From: Saturnia japonica
Taxonomy: Eukaryota; Arthropoda; Insecta; Lepidoptera; Saturniidae
DNA: 64,000 nucleotides
Assembly: GCA_033032175.1 (NCBI GenBank)
Contig: CM065320.1
Span: forward strand, 2,480,001-2,544,000
Direction of reading: 5' to 3'
The stretch's first letter is position 1. Every line of letters starts with the position of its first letter. Under the pieces are notes generated by a model that searched no databases, had not been told where the DNA came from, and worked only from the letters and a program-made list of their open reading frames with translations. Shown here piece after piece: positions 11,257 to 24,300 of the stretch. Made by a program: the position numbers and the translations under genes.

Positions 11257-14200
11257 ATGCCTAGACGTAAAACAGGAGATCTTGCCAGTTCTGCAGCGAA
11301 ACGGCGGAAACAAAAAGAATATCAAAGAAATGAAACGGAAGAAGAGCACGAAGCACGTTTACAAAATCAACGAACTAGAATGAGCACCCTGAGAAGCCGA
11401 AAAAGCGAAGAAACAAAAGAAAATAATCCGAAATAATCCAAGATGTACAGAGGATCTTACACAAATACAATCAACTGATTTACATATTCAAAACAACATT
11501 AGACCGCATGATTTCTGATGACTATAAAATTGTAGTTCGAGCCGATAAAAGACCACGTGGAGAACACGAACGTAGATTTAATGCACTTCAGATAGATGAA
11601 GTCGCCATCGTAATTGTGGACAATGAAAATACAAGCCGTGTCATAATTGTACAACAAAGAAGAAAAGGACTACAACGTATTACAGAGACACACCGTTCAT
11701 ATGATGCTCTTCAATATCCGTTAATATTTCTGCACGGAGAGGACGGATATCATTTCAATATAAAACAAATTCATCCTGAAACAGCCATAGAAATAAACAA
11801 AAAAGTCACTTCCAAGGAGTTCTATGCTTACCGCTTAATGATTAGAGACAATTAAATATACAATCACATACTCAACACTCGCCGTTTATTCCAACAATTT
11901 CTAGTAGATATGTACGCAAAAATAGAAGCAGAACGGATGCTTTACATAAGACTGAATCAGAAGAAACTACGCACAGAAGAATACATCCACCTTCGAGACG
12001 CGATCATAAATGACGGCAATATTGACGATATTGGAACAACGGTAATCTTACCCTCATCATACATAGAAAGTCCAAGACATATGCACAAATATACTCAAGA
12101 TGCCATGACCTACGTAAGAAAATATGAACGATCTAATCTCTTCATAACATTTACATGCAACTCATCATGGCCAGACATCAAAGAACAACTAAAATACGGA
12201 GAAACCTCCATGAGTCGACACGACATAATAGACCGAGTTTTTCGACAAAAACAAATAAGATTTATTGAAGTCATCACAAAATATCACATCTTTGGAACCG
12301 TTAGATGCTGGATGTATACAATCGAGTGGCAAAAACGAGGATTACCTCACTCACACAATCTCATATGGCTACACGATAAAATTTCGACAAAATCATCCAA
12401 GCTGAATTTCCCAATCCACAAAAAGATCCGGAACTATACAATATAGTAGTGAAAAACATGATTCACGGACCATATGGACCATTAAACTTCAATGCGCCAT
12501 GCATGAGTGATGGAAAATGTACAAAAAAATATCCAAAACCATACTTGGACCATACAAAAACTGAAGATGACGGCTATCCCAAATATAGAAGACGATCACC
12601 GAAAAACGGTGGCTTCACAGCAAAAATACGAATACATTGGCAGAGACGAACTGGAAATAGATAATCAATGTGTAGTACCACATAACCCACTACTTTCCAA
12701 AATATTCCAAGCACACATAAACGTTGAATACTGCAATTCAGTAAAATCTATTAAATATATATGTAAGTACGTAAACAAAGGTAGTGATATGGCAGCATTT
12801 CAAATAGTCCAAAATAGCGAACAAAATAACAGAAATGATGAGATCCTCATGTACCAAATGGGAAGATACATCAACAGTAACAAAGCAGCGTGGAGGATTT
12901 TTAGTTTTCACATACACGAACGCGAACCAGCTGTGCAACATCTAGCAGTACATTTGGAGAATGGACAGAGAGTTTACTTCACAAAAGACTCAGCTAGAAA
13001 AATTGCAAGCGAACCACCTCAGAACACAACATTAACAGCTTTTTTCCAACTGTACCAAACGGATCCATTCGCAAAGACATTACTGTATGTCGACGTCCCT
13101 ATTTATTATACGTGGGACAAAACAAGGAAAATTTTTCAACTACGAAAACAAGGAATGCCAGAGGAGGGCCATCCAGAAATTATGAAAACTAACGCAATAG
13201 GTCGTGTATACACTGTACATCCAAACAATGCCGAATGTTTTTATCTCCGGATGTTGTTACACGAAATACGGGGACCAATAAGTTTCACAGATCTCAGGAC
13301 CATTGACGGCTACCTATGCCAGACGTACAGAGAAGCATGTCAACGCTTAGGATTATTGGAAAATGATAACCACTGGGAATTAACAGTACAAGAAGCCACA
13401 CTCACAGCTTCAGCTGAAGAAATTCGAGAGTTATTCGCCGCAACATGTAACCCATCAAACCCAAAACAGCTACGGGACTCTTTCAAAAGGAGTATGAGTG
13501 ATGATATATTGTACCAAATCCAAAAAACTAATCCAGAACTGACTATAGAATTCAATGACGACATCTTCAATGAAACACTCATTCGCTTAGAAGATAAATG
13601 TTTAGCATTAAATAACCAGGCCTTAGTATAACTTGGAATGCCAGCACCACAAGGAAATGCTTTCAGTGTGCTAAACTACGAAATTACGAAGGAAAAAAGC
13701 TACAAAGTCAATGAACTACTTGAATACATTGCTCATAACAAACCACTCCTCAAAGACAATCAAAAAAAGATTAAAACGTTATAATGAACCGGATAAATAA
13801 CAACACTGGTGGAATTATTTACTTGGACGTACCAGGAGGCACCGGTAAAACGTTTCTAATAAATCTAATACTGGCGGAAATACTTGTTAAAAAACACATC
13901 GCATTGGCACTAGCATCATCCGGCATTACAGCCACACTTATGGAAGGAGGACGAACTGCCCATTCTGCCTTACAACTACCGTTGAATATAGCCGAACAAC
14001 AATTCCCGGTATGTAAAATCTCAGGAAAATCCAGTCAACACCAGCAGACGAGATCAATGCATGCTTAAAAAAGTCACATCTCTGGGCACAAGTACAAATA
14101 CTGCAATTAACAAAAAACATGAGAGTTGAATTATCAAAAGCTGAAACAACAGTACATTTTGCTAAAATACTTTTACAAATAGGCGAAAGTACATATCCTA

Positions 14201-14894
14201 CTGACCAAACGACCGGCCTCATTGAACTCAATAGTGATTTCTGTAACATAGCCACTACTGAAAACGAACTAACTAATTGACAAAATTTATCCAAATATTA
14301 TTCAGAACTATACCAACGTAGAGTGGTTATTTCAAAGAGCAATTTTGGCCACTAAAAATAATATTGCTGACGATATCAGTTTTAATATTCTAAAGAAAAT
14401 ACCTGGTGAAGAGAAAATATATAAATCGATCGACACGATGGTATCCATTGAAGAAAGTGTCAACTTCCCTACTGAATTTCTAAACTCTTTACAAGTACCA
14501 GGAATGCCATTACACTGCCTTCGTCTGAAAATCGGATCTCCAATCTTACTTCTCAGAAATCTCAACTCCCCAAAACTATGTAATGGAACGAGGATGATTG
14601 TAAAACAGCTATCGAATAATATCATTGAAGCTGAACTTATTTTTGGAAAGAACAAAAGGACACACAGTATTTAGACCTAGAATACCACTGATCTCTTCTG
14701 AATTGCCATTTCAATTTAAAAGCTTGCAGTTTCCAATTAAATTAGCCTTTAGTTTTACAATTAACAAAGCACAAGGGCAAACTTTAAAATATTGTGGCAT
14801 CAACCTCAAAGAATCCTGCTGCTCTCACGGTCAGCTATATGTAGCTTGCTCAAGAGTAGGAAATTCGATAAATGTATATATATACCCCAGATAA
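11257..14894 (+). pseudogene. Helitron Rep/helicase open reading frame, broken
   Basis: The start codon at 11257 opens a 59-codon basic segment. After a gap the frame resumes at 11508-11855 and 11880-12446. The Rep motifs are FITFTCN, then the HUH box in GLPHSH (about 12340-12352), then YICKYVNKG with the catalytic-tyrosine layout at about 12757-12781. The frame at 12507-13631 continues the linker to the helicase. The helicase begins at 13784 with a Walker A PGGTGKT and a GRTAHSA motif. It resumes with TPADEINACL at about 14037 in another frame, so the DE-box (Walker B) segment is missing. The last blocks contain TINKAQGQTL and GQLYVACSRVG, helicase motifs V/VI, ending at 14894. Several frameshifts, stops and this internal deletion make it non-functional. 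Confidence 0.85.
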
Positions 14895-14960
14895 TAAAAT
14901 GAAAAATGTTGTTTATAAACAAGTAGTGTAAATAATGAGAAAATGTATAACACAGCTAGT

Positions 14961-15370
14961 AAATAAAAATAATATTATCGAGTCTGACTAATATGAAAAG
15001 TTTTAATGTATTCATTAATATTACATTTTAGAGTCGACCAACAAAAAGTACCAACGTCCACATTAAGTTAGCAATAGCAACCGGTTTTTGACGTAAATAT
15101 GTTACCGAACTAAATTCGCAGAGACGACGTATATTTTATATTTATCAAGAGTCGATGATGATTTTTAGTAGTAACTACAATACAAGCAAAACAAAACGAT
15201 CATTGACTGAAACGCCGTCTACAAAAGATGACGCGTGAACGGAATTCATACGTAGCAATAAAAAAATCGATATTTTGACAAAAACAAACAATAAAACAAT
15301 TACCTAGTGATTGATTGTGGATGTGTCATTAAGATATTGCTATTAATAATTCAATTTTCAATCTGTGATA
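14961..15370. other. Upstream region of the PAT gene
   Basis: This 410-bp gap between the Helitron right end and the transporter start codon should hold the transporter promoter and 5' UTR unless a further non-coding exon lies upstream. It is AT-rich. I see no convincing TATA box or conserved element. Confidence 0.4.
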
Positions 15371-18300
15371 ATGGCCAACAGTTATAATATGAAGGAGTTC
15401 AGCTCAACGTAAGTCAACTGTTTTTCTGTAATATCCTGTAGGGACTATAAATTTTAAATTTTAATATCATAAAGAGTTTGAATGAATAGTTCTTTTAACT
15501 ATTAGTAATCATAAACTATCATCGCGTCTAATATATCTTGGTCATGACTTCAAGCACTATAATCAACTTACGATTTTAATTAAAAAACAAGTTTGACAAG
15601 TTACTTAAAAAACGCCATCACAATGCCATATACCTACTATTTTTCACAAAAAAAAAAAAACAACTTTTTTTAAAATCACTATTGTCATTCAAAAACTTCC
15701 TGTTTTTATAAAATTTTGTCACCTGGCATTAAACTATTCCAATCAAACGTATTTCTTTATAAATATCAAATTTCAAGAATAAGTTTTATTTATGATTAGT
15801 TGTTTCACGGTTCCCACGCGCGGTTTCATTCTTGTTAAATTCGTGTAGCGCATCGTTGTTCTTTCTTTCCGTAGGTACTTACCTACAGTTTACCAAATTG
15901 TTTGACATTCAAGGTTACTTTTCAACACCTTAGAATCTTAGCGTGAAGTTACATAGCCTATTCCTAACCTTCCTCAATAAATAAGCTATAAAATTCAAAA
16001 GGAATATTTTAAATCTAACTGGTACTTCAACAAAATGATGCGTTAAAATAATGCAATATCTTAGAGCTTTATAATGAGTCTAGATATATCTCAACAAAAC
16101 AAATGTGAAAAAAGAGTCAAGATCGCTGGAAACGACATTCGAGGTAGCCGTTGTTACCGATGAAAGAGATGATATCTAAGGAGTGCCCAGATTCATAGCA
16201 GTTGCTTTGTTATTGTTGTAGGAATGTACGTTCTTCAAGTAATTTGCAAAACAATTTGTTACTTTATTTAATATGGGATTTCTAACATGGCAAATGTTAA
16301 TTAGTCAATAAATTACGATCAAGAAATTTGACACCTTTATTAACAAATTAACGTAAATATGTTTTTTTTTTTAGTTTTATGGACATTAACCCTTTAACAC
16401 AACTTAAACACAATTTATTTTAAGTAACAATCAGTAAAGTTTTATATACATACGTATTGACGTAATTAACATTATATTAATACGTGAAGCAAAAATTTTA
16501 TACCCCTTTTTAAGCGTATTGCGTGCACTGAAGACTGTGAGATTTGGCACGGTCAAAGTTTATATGAAGGAGTGCAGAAAGCTAAAATTTATCTATAATA
16601 TCTGTTACTAATATATGAAATTAAATAAATTAATACTGCGGATCCTAAACCGACGAGTGCCATTGAACTTAGACCCCCCCCCCCTTCCAATATTGACATT
16701 GTCACTATACTATTTCCATTTCTTTATTTTCTCGATGACAGTTCTAATTTGATAGTTGTAGTGTTGTGACCAAATAAGTAATGATATCGATCACATATCG
16801 AGTGACAGTGACGATTCATCGGATTTTGATTACAATAAATTTATAAAGATTACCTGTCGTTATAATTATTTCGTTTCATTGTCGAGTACCTACCTATACC
16901 TACTTATTTTACAACAGCTTCGAAAATTTTGAAGAAGTTGGTATTATCAATCAAGAATTAATACGTATAACATCTTGTAATGAAATATAATATTAGTTAA
17001 TAAATTTGTACAAAAGTATCCGGCAGTAGTTTAGTTTCTTACATTTTGTAAAAAAATATCGGGTCTGTTATCGTGTTACGTTTATCGATATAGCTCCATC
17101 CCTATCAGTTTCTCCGACTCTGGTATAACCTTGTACGTGTGTAAACGTCATATTTTTATAAAATAATGCATACATAATGTAAAAAAGACGCTCATTTAAG
17201 TTTTCACAGGAGCTGTCATCGAGAAAATAAAGAAATGGAAATGGTTTAAATGAAAAGTGATAGCAAGTGATATAATATTCATCGTTTAGGTTCATACTGC
17301 AAACGTCAAACAGAAACTAGTTTATGATTAAAAAGTGGCTGGTCGAATTTTGACCATTGGGCGCCCGCTAGTAAATATAAATACTTATAAATAACAAATG
17401 AACCTAAATATTTATTGACAATTTTGCTAAGTTGCCAAATTGCTGTTGTGAAATGTGAAAATGTGAAATTTGCGCCAAATTAGAACGTACATTCCTACAA
17501 CAATAATTTAGGTACTAATATGGAATTTGGCACCTATTAAACATCAGCTGATTTATCGGTGACAACGACTACCCCGAACATTGTTTCTACCAGACGTGGC
17601 TCGTTATTCAAAATTAATGTTTTGTTATGATATAATTTTTTTTTAGGTTTGATTGTTTTCTTTGTATTCTTTCTTAGTATATTATGCTTAATGATGTACC
17701 TTGATGTCAAATTTAAAGTTTCTGTGTCACCTACATGTAGTCTAGGTTTTTGATGAGTGAGTCAGTGAGGGATAAAAATGATATTTTTCAGACCCTAATA
17801 ACTCAAGAACTATAACAGGTTAATTCGTGGACTTTAGAGTTATATGTGTACAATGGAGGTTTATTAAACATACAAAATTTCAAGTGTTTAGGTCGAATAG
17901 TTTTTGATTTACGGAGGGGTCAAAAGTAACTCGAAATAGTTCGTGTAAATATACACACTGGCCGGTGTCACCCGTTCCGAACTTGGTTGACACACTGCCG
18001 TCTGCCTAGATTTTGTACATTGTATTTGCAAATAGTAGATACGTAATGTAATTTTCACGCGTAACTAGTCCGTTTCACATTTTCTCGAGTTAGTGATGTA
18101 GCGTGAAGATAAATTTACATCAATGTAAAATGCTTTTTAAGTGGTTTTCAATAGAACATAGTTTAAAACAAATCTAAGAACCATGAATTCAATGAATTCG
18201 GTCGGCCACGATATACGTTAGGTACCTACTCACGGTTGCGTTTGAGTTCCGATACGACATTCTGATACACGAAATATCTCTTGAATTATTAACAAATTAA

Positions 18301-21300
18301 TTATAATTGTTTTACCCTTATTAACCTTTTCTTAACGATATACCTGTATGCGAATGTTACTGAATAAGTTATAACGAATACTATAATTTAAAAAACTAAC
18401 CTACTTTTATACAATAAAACTGATATTTGTTAAAAAGCTTATTACATTTTCTTGTAGAATCTTCTCGGGTGACATAAATTATTTCTTAGTAGGTTCTCAT
18501 AAATAACTACGTAGGACTTAAACTAATTGGTATTATCTACACAATTAATAAAATTGAAATATCTGTTCGTAATGTCAAAAGAACTGCTAAATGCATATGA
18601 AAATATGTATATACGGTACATATAGCAAAACACAATTTTTTTCTGTCTGTTTGTCTGATTGTTCCAGGTAATCTCCAAAACGGTTTGATATATATACATC
18701 TCTTATGATTTACTCAGCATAAACTATTTAAGCGCGTATTGATTCACCATAACCAGTTTTATTTTATTAGCGCGGAACTCTAATTTTTTTTTCTAAAATA
18801 AAATTAGCCTAAATTACTCCTTATAACATCAGCTATCTACCAGTGAAGTCTCGTCAAAATCGGTGCAACCGTTTTGGATATTACCCGGAGATTATTCGGA
18901 AATTAGCCGTATGGGTTCTGAAACCTCAGAAGACTTTGACAGTTTCACCAGGCCTGACCACTGTGGCGGGTTTTATACCTATTGTATGGTAGACAAAGTT
19001 GTCATATGCTACCACCCACAAAATATAGTATTGCATAGATTTTTTAAGTCGATAAAAAAACGTTTTCAATCTACATTTATCATCTTAACTCACGAGTCCG
19101 GTTGCTCATATTAATTACTAATTAAATATTTGGTATACAAAAAACGTGTTCATTAATGAACATCGTATTATAATTGACTTTGAAAACTTAGTTTTTTTAT
19201 CTGTTTTACATCAATATGTTAATACAAATACACGAATAAGATGACTAAGATAAAAAAAAAGTATAATGAATCAGTGTGAGAAATTATAAGCAAATTAAAC
19301 ATGCCTCGTCTGAAGATAAATTCTTATTTTGCTTATAATTAAATGTAAAGACAGATTTTATTGCGTGTAATAGCACTGACCTCGTGAGTCTGATTACATA
19401 TTTAATTATGGGATTTAACTGAAACAATCACATGTTTGCATAGATTTGATATGCTATCACGTATTGAAGATGTGTGACGATTCACGTTTTTCAACTGTAT
19501 TATCGTATTATAAATAACATGATATAAATATCTATATTAATAGATCTGTAGTGCTGTCTGTACATGTCTTTTTATTTCAAATTTCCCGATCTGTTAAAAA
19601 GGTTACTGATAATATTTTTTTAAATATATATCGGTTTGTTTGTCCGCATTTAACTCAAAAACTGCTTCATCTATTTTTATGAAATCTTAAGCAAGAGAAG
19701 CTTATGTCATTTCTCAATTGCTATGCAAAAAAAAATCAATAATAACTTTTGAAATCGGAAGAAATTTGTTTATTTTCATCTCATTTTTATAAATTTTGGT
19801 AGATGGAAAGCACATGTAATTTCTAAATTAATAGACAATATTAACTGTCAATAATATTAGTAAAAATAAAATTACGAGATGAAAATAAACACTGCTTAAA
19901 AAATGCAAGGGTAACCGCGGACATCTTTAGAAAAAAAATCACGAAAAAGGAAAGTTTGAATATAGTCATGTAGAAAGTTAAAAATATCTTTCGTAAAATA
20001 TCAAATTCATTATCAACTAACTCCTGCTGAGTTCTTAAAACACTCTTAAATTAAATATGAAAATTGATTCTTCATCCATTTTTAGTTATCTCACTTGTGT
20101 AACAGATTCCTCTCGTGCCGAAAAGAGTAAATTAAACCAGTATATGGCTATTAACTGCATTGTAAAAGAAGTATAGGGCACAGAGAATTTTTTTTGAAGA
20201 TTGTGGTATCCCGACTGATGGAATACCGCCACACTACAAAAGATCCTTACCAAATAACCTTGTGTTGTCTTCATGCGATGAGCCCTGTCCAGCTACCGAG
20301 AGGATTGTGGGCAATGGATTGCCGGTCTCGTCGTTGTTTTGGATTGTACTGTGCTTCCCATCAGGCACAGTGACGTAATTTTGCTCTTCCACTATATAAA
20401 AAAGTTATTTGTGTTAAATCTGTGTCAGGGGTATTTTGTTAATTATATCTCGAACAAGATTATCTTTTGTTACCTACATGTTAAAAATAGTGAACACATC
20501 AATTAAGAATAATTTGCATACAATGTTAGGCCAACGAACTATGATTTTTTAATAAAAATGTATTAAACATAAATGTTAATGGATTTTATTTGTTACTTTT
20601 ATCGAGTTAAATAAAAGGTAACACAAATAATATTGGAGGTATGTACATCTTTTTAATATACTTTACAGAGCAATCATAACAGAAAATGGTGTATATCCAT
20701 CGACGATGTCTATCAATACAATCAATACAAAATGTAAAATCAAAGATTTGGAGACAAGGGATTACGAGCCGTTTCAGAACAGAAAATTAGAACATCCAAA
20801 TTCGTAAGTAGACTACTCGCTAAACATTACAGAACATTATTGTGAAATACCTACATTTTATAAAGTCTTTCAAAGTCAAGTTTAAATATAAACAGTTTGA
20901 GTAAATAAATATATATTATAAATAAATTAAAATAAAACTACAAGTAGTTTATGTAATCGAACTTACTGCCAGAAGTAAATGTACCCCGAAGGCTAGCTGC
21001 ATTGCCTCATTCTATGGCAATTATTGCTCATTCGTAGGGTTAACATTCACCCAGATATATCGGGACTGTAATTGTTATTATGCCCTTAGTCCCGACGCGA
21101 CGCGACGTCCCGTCAAGGCACTATTACCTCCCGATTTTTCACGCAATCACATCATTTGAAAAACTTACGCTAAACTGCTTGACCGCATTGTTGACAGAGT
21201 TGGCTTTGAAGAGTAGAAGGCCAAAAATTTTATAGTAAAGAAGTGTATTGTAGCAAAAAATCCGGAAAGAAATTGCCATATTATGCTAGAATTGTGCAGA

Positions 21301-24300
21301 TATTTGGTTGGGGTACCCAGCTACAAAGTCACTGCCGCGGTTGCAATTAAGTCGCAATCTGAATAATACATTGTGAATACTCGTAAAAACTTTTATACTT
21401 AAATTTTCCAGAGATGTGAGGTCATTTGCTAACCTTTTAAAATCGTCGCTTGGATCTGGAATTCTGGCGATGCCGGCTGCATTCAAGAACGCTGGAACAG
21501 TCGTTGGCATTGTCGGTACTATCATACTGGGATATATTTGCACACATTGTGTTTATTTGCTGGTAAATATCTATCTATATTAATAAATCTGTAGTTATGT
21601 CCGTAAATTTCATTTTTATTTTTTCAATGAAAATTGGTATTTAACAATTCAATTAGAATGGGATATAAAAACATAAATAATGGGGCATAATCACATAACT
21701 CAACGTTGATGCGAGGAAAGCGCTAGTAAACTATATTATACTACGTCATCTTTTTTAATTTGCTTTTCATTTAATTTAATAAGTTTATCTACATTTCATA
21801 CATTATATTAAAAATATATCCATATACTTAACCGGCCTGTTACTAGAATTAACTTTTTTCTTATAGAATAAAAGTGATACAGTACTACCTAGTAATGCCG
21901 TCGCGAGACCGTAGGATGATTTCGATTCTCACGCTACATAATGCCGAGTAAGCATACCAACTGCAGGAATCATCATAAAGCTTAGGTGTCTTGATAAGAA
22001 TATAGACAACTTGCGAGTGGCAGTTGGATATGAAAACCCTTTGTTAATATAATGTTCAGCATGAACTCGCTCTTTCCGAGCACTCACCTTATTGTAGTTT
22101 CTTTTTAAGTTCCTCGAGTTTGGTTAAAATTTAATTATACACATAACAACAATTACATTATTCATCACGTCATCAATACTGTTTAGTTTATCTATCATTT
22201 TGTTATCATGTATAACAGTTTATCATTTGTTTGGAGTTTCTTTAGTACTATTTTGCTTTCCTTATTATTAAGTATCTATAACTCTCTTCAGTTGAATGTA
22301 CCTACGTAACTTTTAATTACGCTATGTAATTTAACTGGTTCCTCGCGATACAGGCGAAGTCTAGTGCGGAGACCCTTGGCAATATTGTTACAAATTGTGA
22401 TATCTAATAAACGATTATCTTATCTTATATTATCTAATTTATTTTGAAACCAACTTTAGCTTAACTGAAACCGCTCATATAATATATTGTTTTAATTAAA
22501 AGGTCAAAACTTCACAAAATGTTTCAAGAGTTGCAAAAGTTCCATCACTGGGTTATGCAGAAACCGTTGAAGCTGTTTTCGCTAACGGACCTCAGTCTTT
22601 ACGAAAATTCTCAAAAGCATCAAGGTATGAAACCATAGCATGGGTAGCAGAGCTTTTTCTAATGCCTGTCTGTTTGCCTACCACCGTCAAATTGAAAATC
22701 TGTCGCCAAACACTTATAGGTGTTTCGGCACCTGCACTTGAGAGCCAGTTTTCTACTAGGCTTAGCGTACAGTCATTCTTGAGCTGCATCGTCACGCTAA
22801 AACCTATAATGATTTAAAAAAAATTGAAATAAAAGACTTTGTATTTCATATTTTAAGAAATCTGTTAGGCCTAAGACTGATTAAAATTAATAATAATTAA
22901 AAGTTGATGAAGTTTAACCATATGCTGTAAGTTCATAAGTAAATTGAAATCTTTTTATAGTTTTTGTTACTCATTGCTCAAAGATAACCGACCAATCGCA
23001 TTCAATTGAGTAACCGATTGTTCCTAATGAATTTAAATTATGTACAATTATTATTTTTAAATACGAAACCACGATTTTTTGATAATTCCGTGTCTTTAAT
23101 TTTATTTTTGGCTCTTTGAATAGTATGCTGAGTTACTTATAGTTCTCATTTAGATACCTTATCCGATTAGAATGTTTTTTGTTATTGTAGCTTCCGACTA
23201 CATAAGTAATAGCTTCAATGTCAACTGAGACAAATACATACATATGCATTTTATAAGATTCCTGTTGGCGGTTTTTCAGTGAACCTTGAAGAATCGAAAA
23301 ACAAAACGTATAAATATATTATTTACAAAATGTTACTCTACTGTAAATGTTACTCTATACACCAGAAGATCCATCTAAAAATATAATTTTTAAAATCTGA
23401 ATTTATTTTTGGAATTTAATCAAATAATAAGAGGAAATGTAGCATTTGTATGAAATTTGTCTGATACTGTTATCATAAATAAATACATTAATGGCCTTAT
23501 AATAATTATAAAAGGGTAGTTTGCATGTTTTTCGATCCCTGGAACCTACTGGTCAGATCCTCAATAGTACATTATTGCAAAGGCCGTGGAATAAATAGGC
23601 AAGTGCAAGTCGAGCATGAGTTTGAACAAACAAAAACAGTGAACAACTTCACTAATACGAGACAGGCAATTACCATTTCCGCCGAGGCATATAAAGTGCT
23701 TTTCTCAAACATGCATGAAAATATTGCTATTATTTTCGAAAATAGAACACGCGAAGTATCGAATTTACGGACAAAGAAAATCAAATCCATTGCAGGAGCG
23801 TTTTTTAAATTTGGAACATTATAACGCTCCAGCAGTGTTGTAAGAAACGGCGTGCTGGGGTTATTAAATACTCTTTGATTGGATCTCTTTTATCAATCTT
23901 GCCATGTCCGTAAATTCAATACTTCGCGTGTTCTTTTTTCGAAAATAATAACAATATTTCCATGCATGTTTGAGAAAATTCTTTCACTGATGGAAAGCTA
24001 CCTTATCCCTACGGAATATAGGCTTTTTTTATTAAGTTTCATGTTATAATTATCATAAACAATTTATTAGAGCGTCAGAGAAAGATACCGATTTGACAAC
24101 TAAATATTTGCACGTGTTTCAGAATATTTATAGACTGGACGATGGCTTTCACCATTCTTGGCGCCTGTTCGGTATACGTCATCTTGCTCGTACAGTCAGT
24201 AAAACAGGTACTTGGATACTTGACAAAAAAGTTCATACGGTAGTCTAAATATTAATTTATTATTCTAGACGTGCATATGAAAAACTTGTCACAAATCATG

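Larger units (their letters stand above)
10570..14960 (+). mobile_element. Decayed autonomous-type Helitron with heat-shock-like promoter
   Basis: A rolling-circle transposon carrying a HUH replication-initiator domain and a Pif1-type helicase, both now broken. The right end is placed at ACAGCTAG-T (14953-14960), the CTRR-T form of Helitron 3' termini. The left end is uncertain; the promoter at 10600-10700 is taken as internal because the leader runs continuously into the Rep frame. Nested inside are a retroelement tail (10703-10808) and a TTAA-flanked MITE (11073-11155). It ends about 410 bp upstream of the first exon of the PAT gene at 15371, on the same strand. Confidence 0.8.
15409..20668. 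other. PAT intron 1 (5.3 kb) with transposon debris
   Basis: This first intron holds a 26-bp-TIR element at 16709-17245, a CTAG-T Helitron-like 3' end at about 17360-17372 preceded by GGGCGCCC, an inverted Helitron piece at 18590-18890, and a Helitron-like 5' end at about 19530. A non-LTR 3' tail sits at 20164-20400. A run of 11 C residues lies near 16674. A segment at 17920-18000 (ACACACTGGCCGG) recurs at about 55125. No gene is seen. Confidence 0.55.

Noticed and set aside
22592..22795. 67-codon minus frame overlapping PAT exon 4
   Set aside because: Antisense to a well-supported exon and extends into a dispersed repeat.
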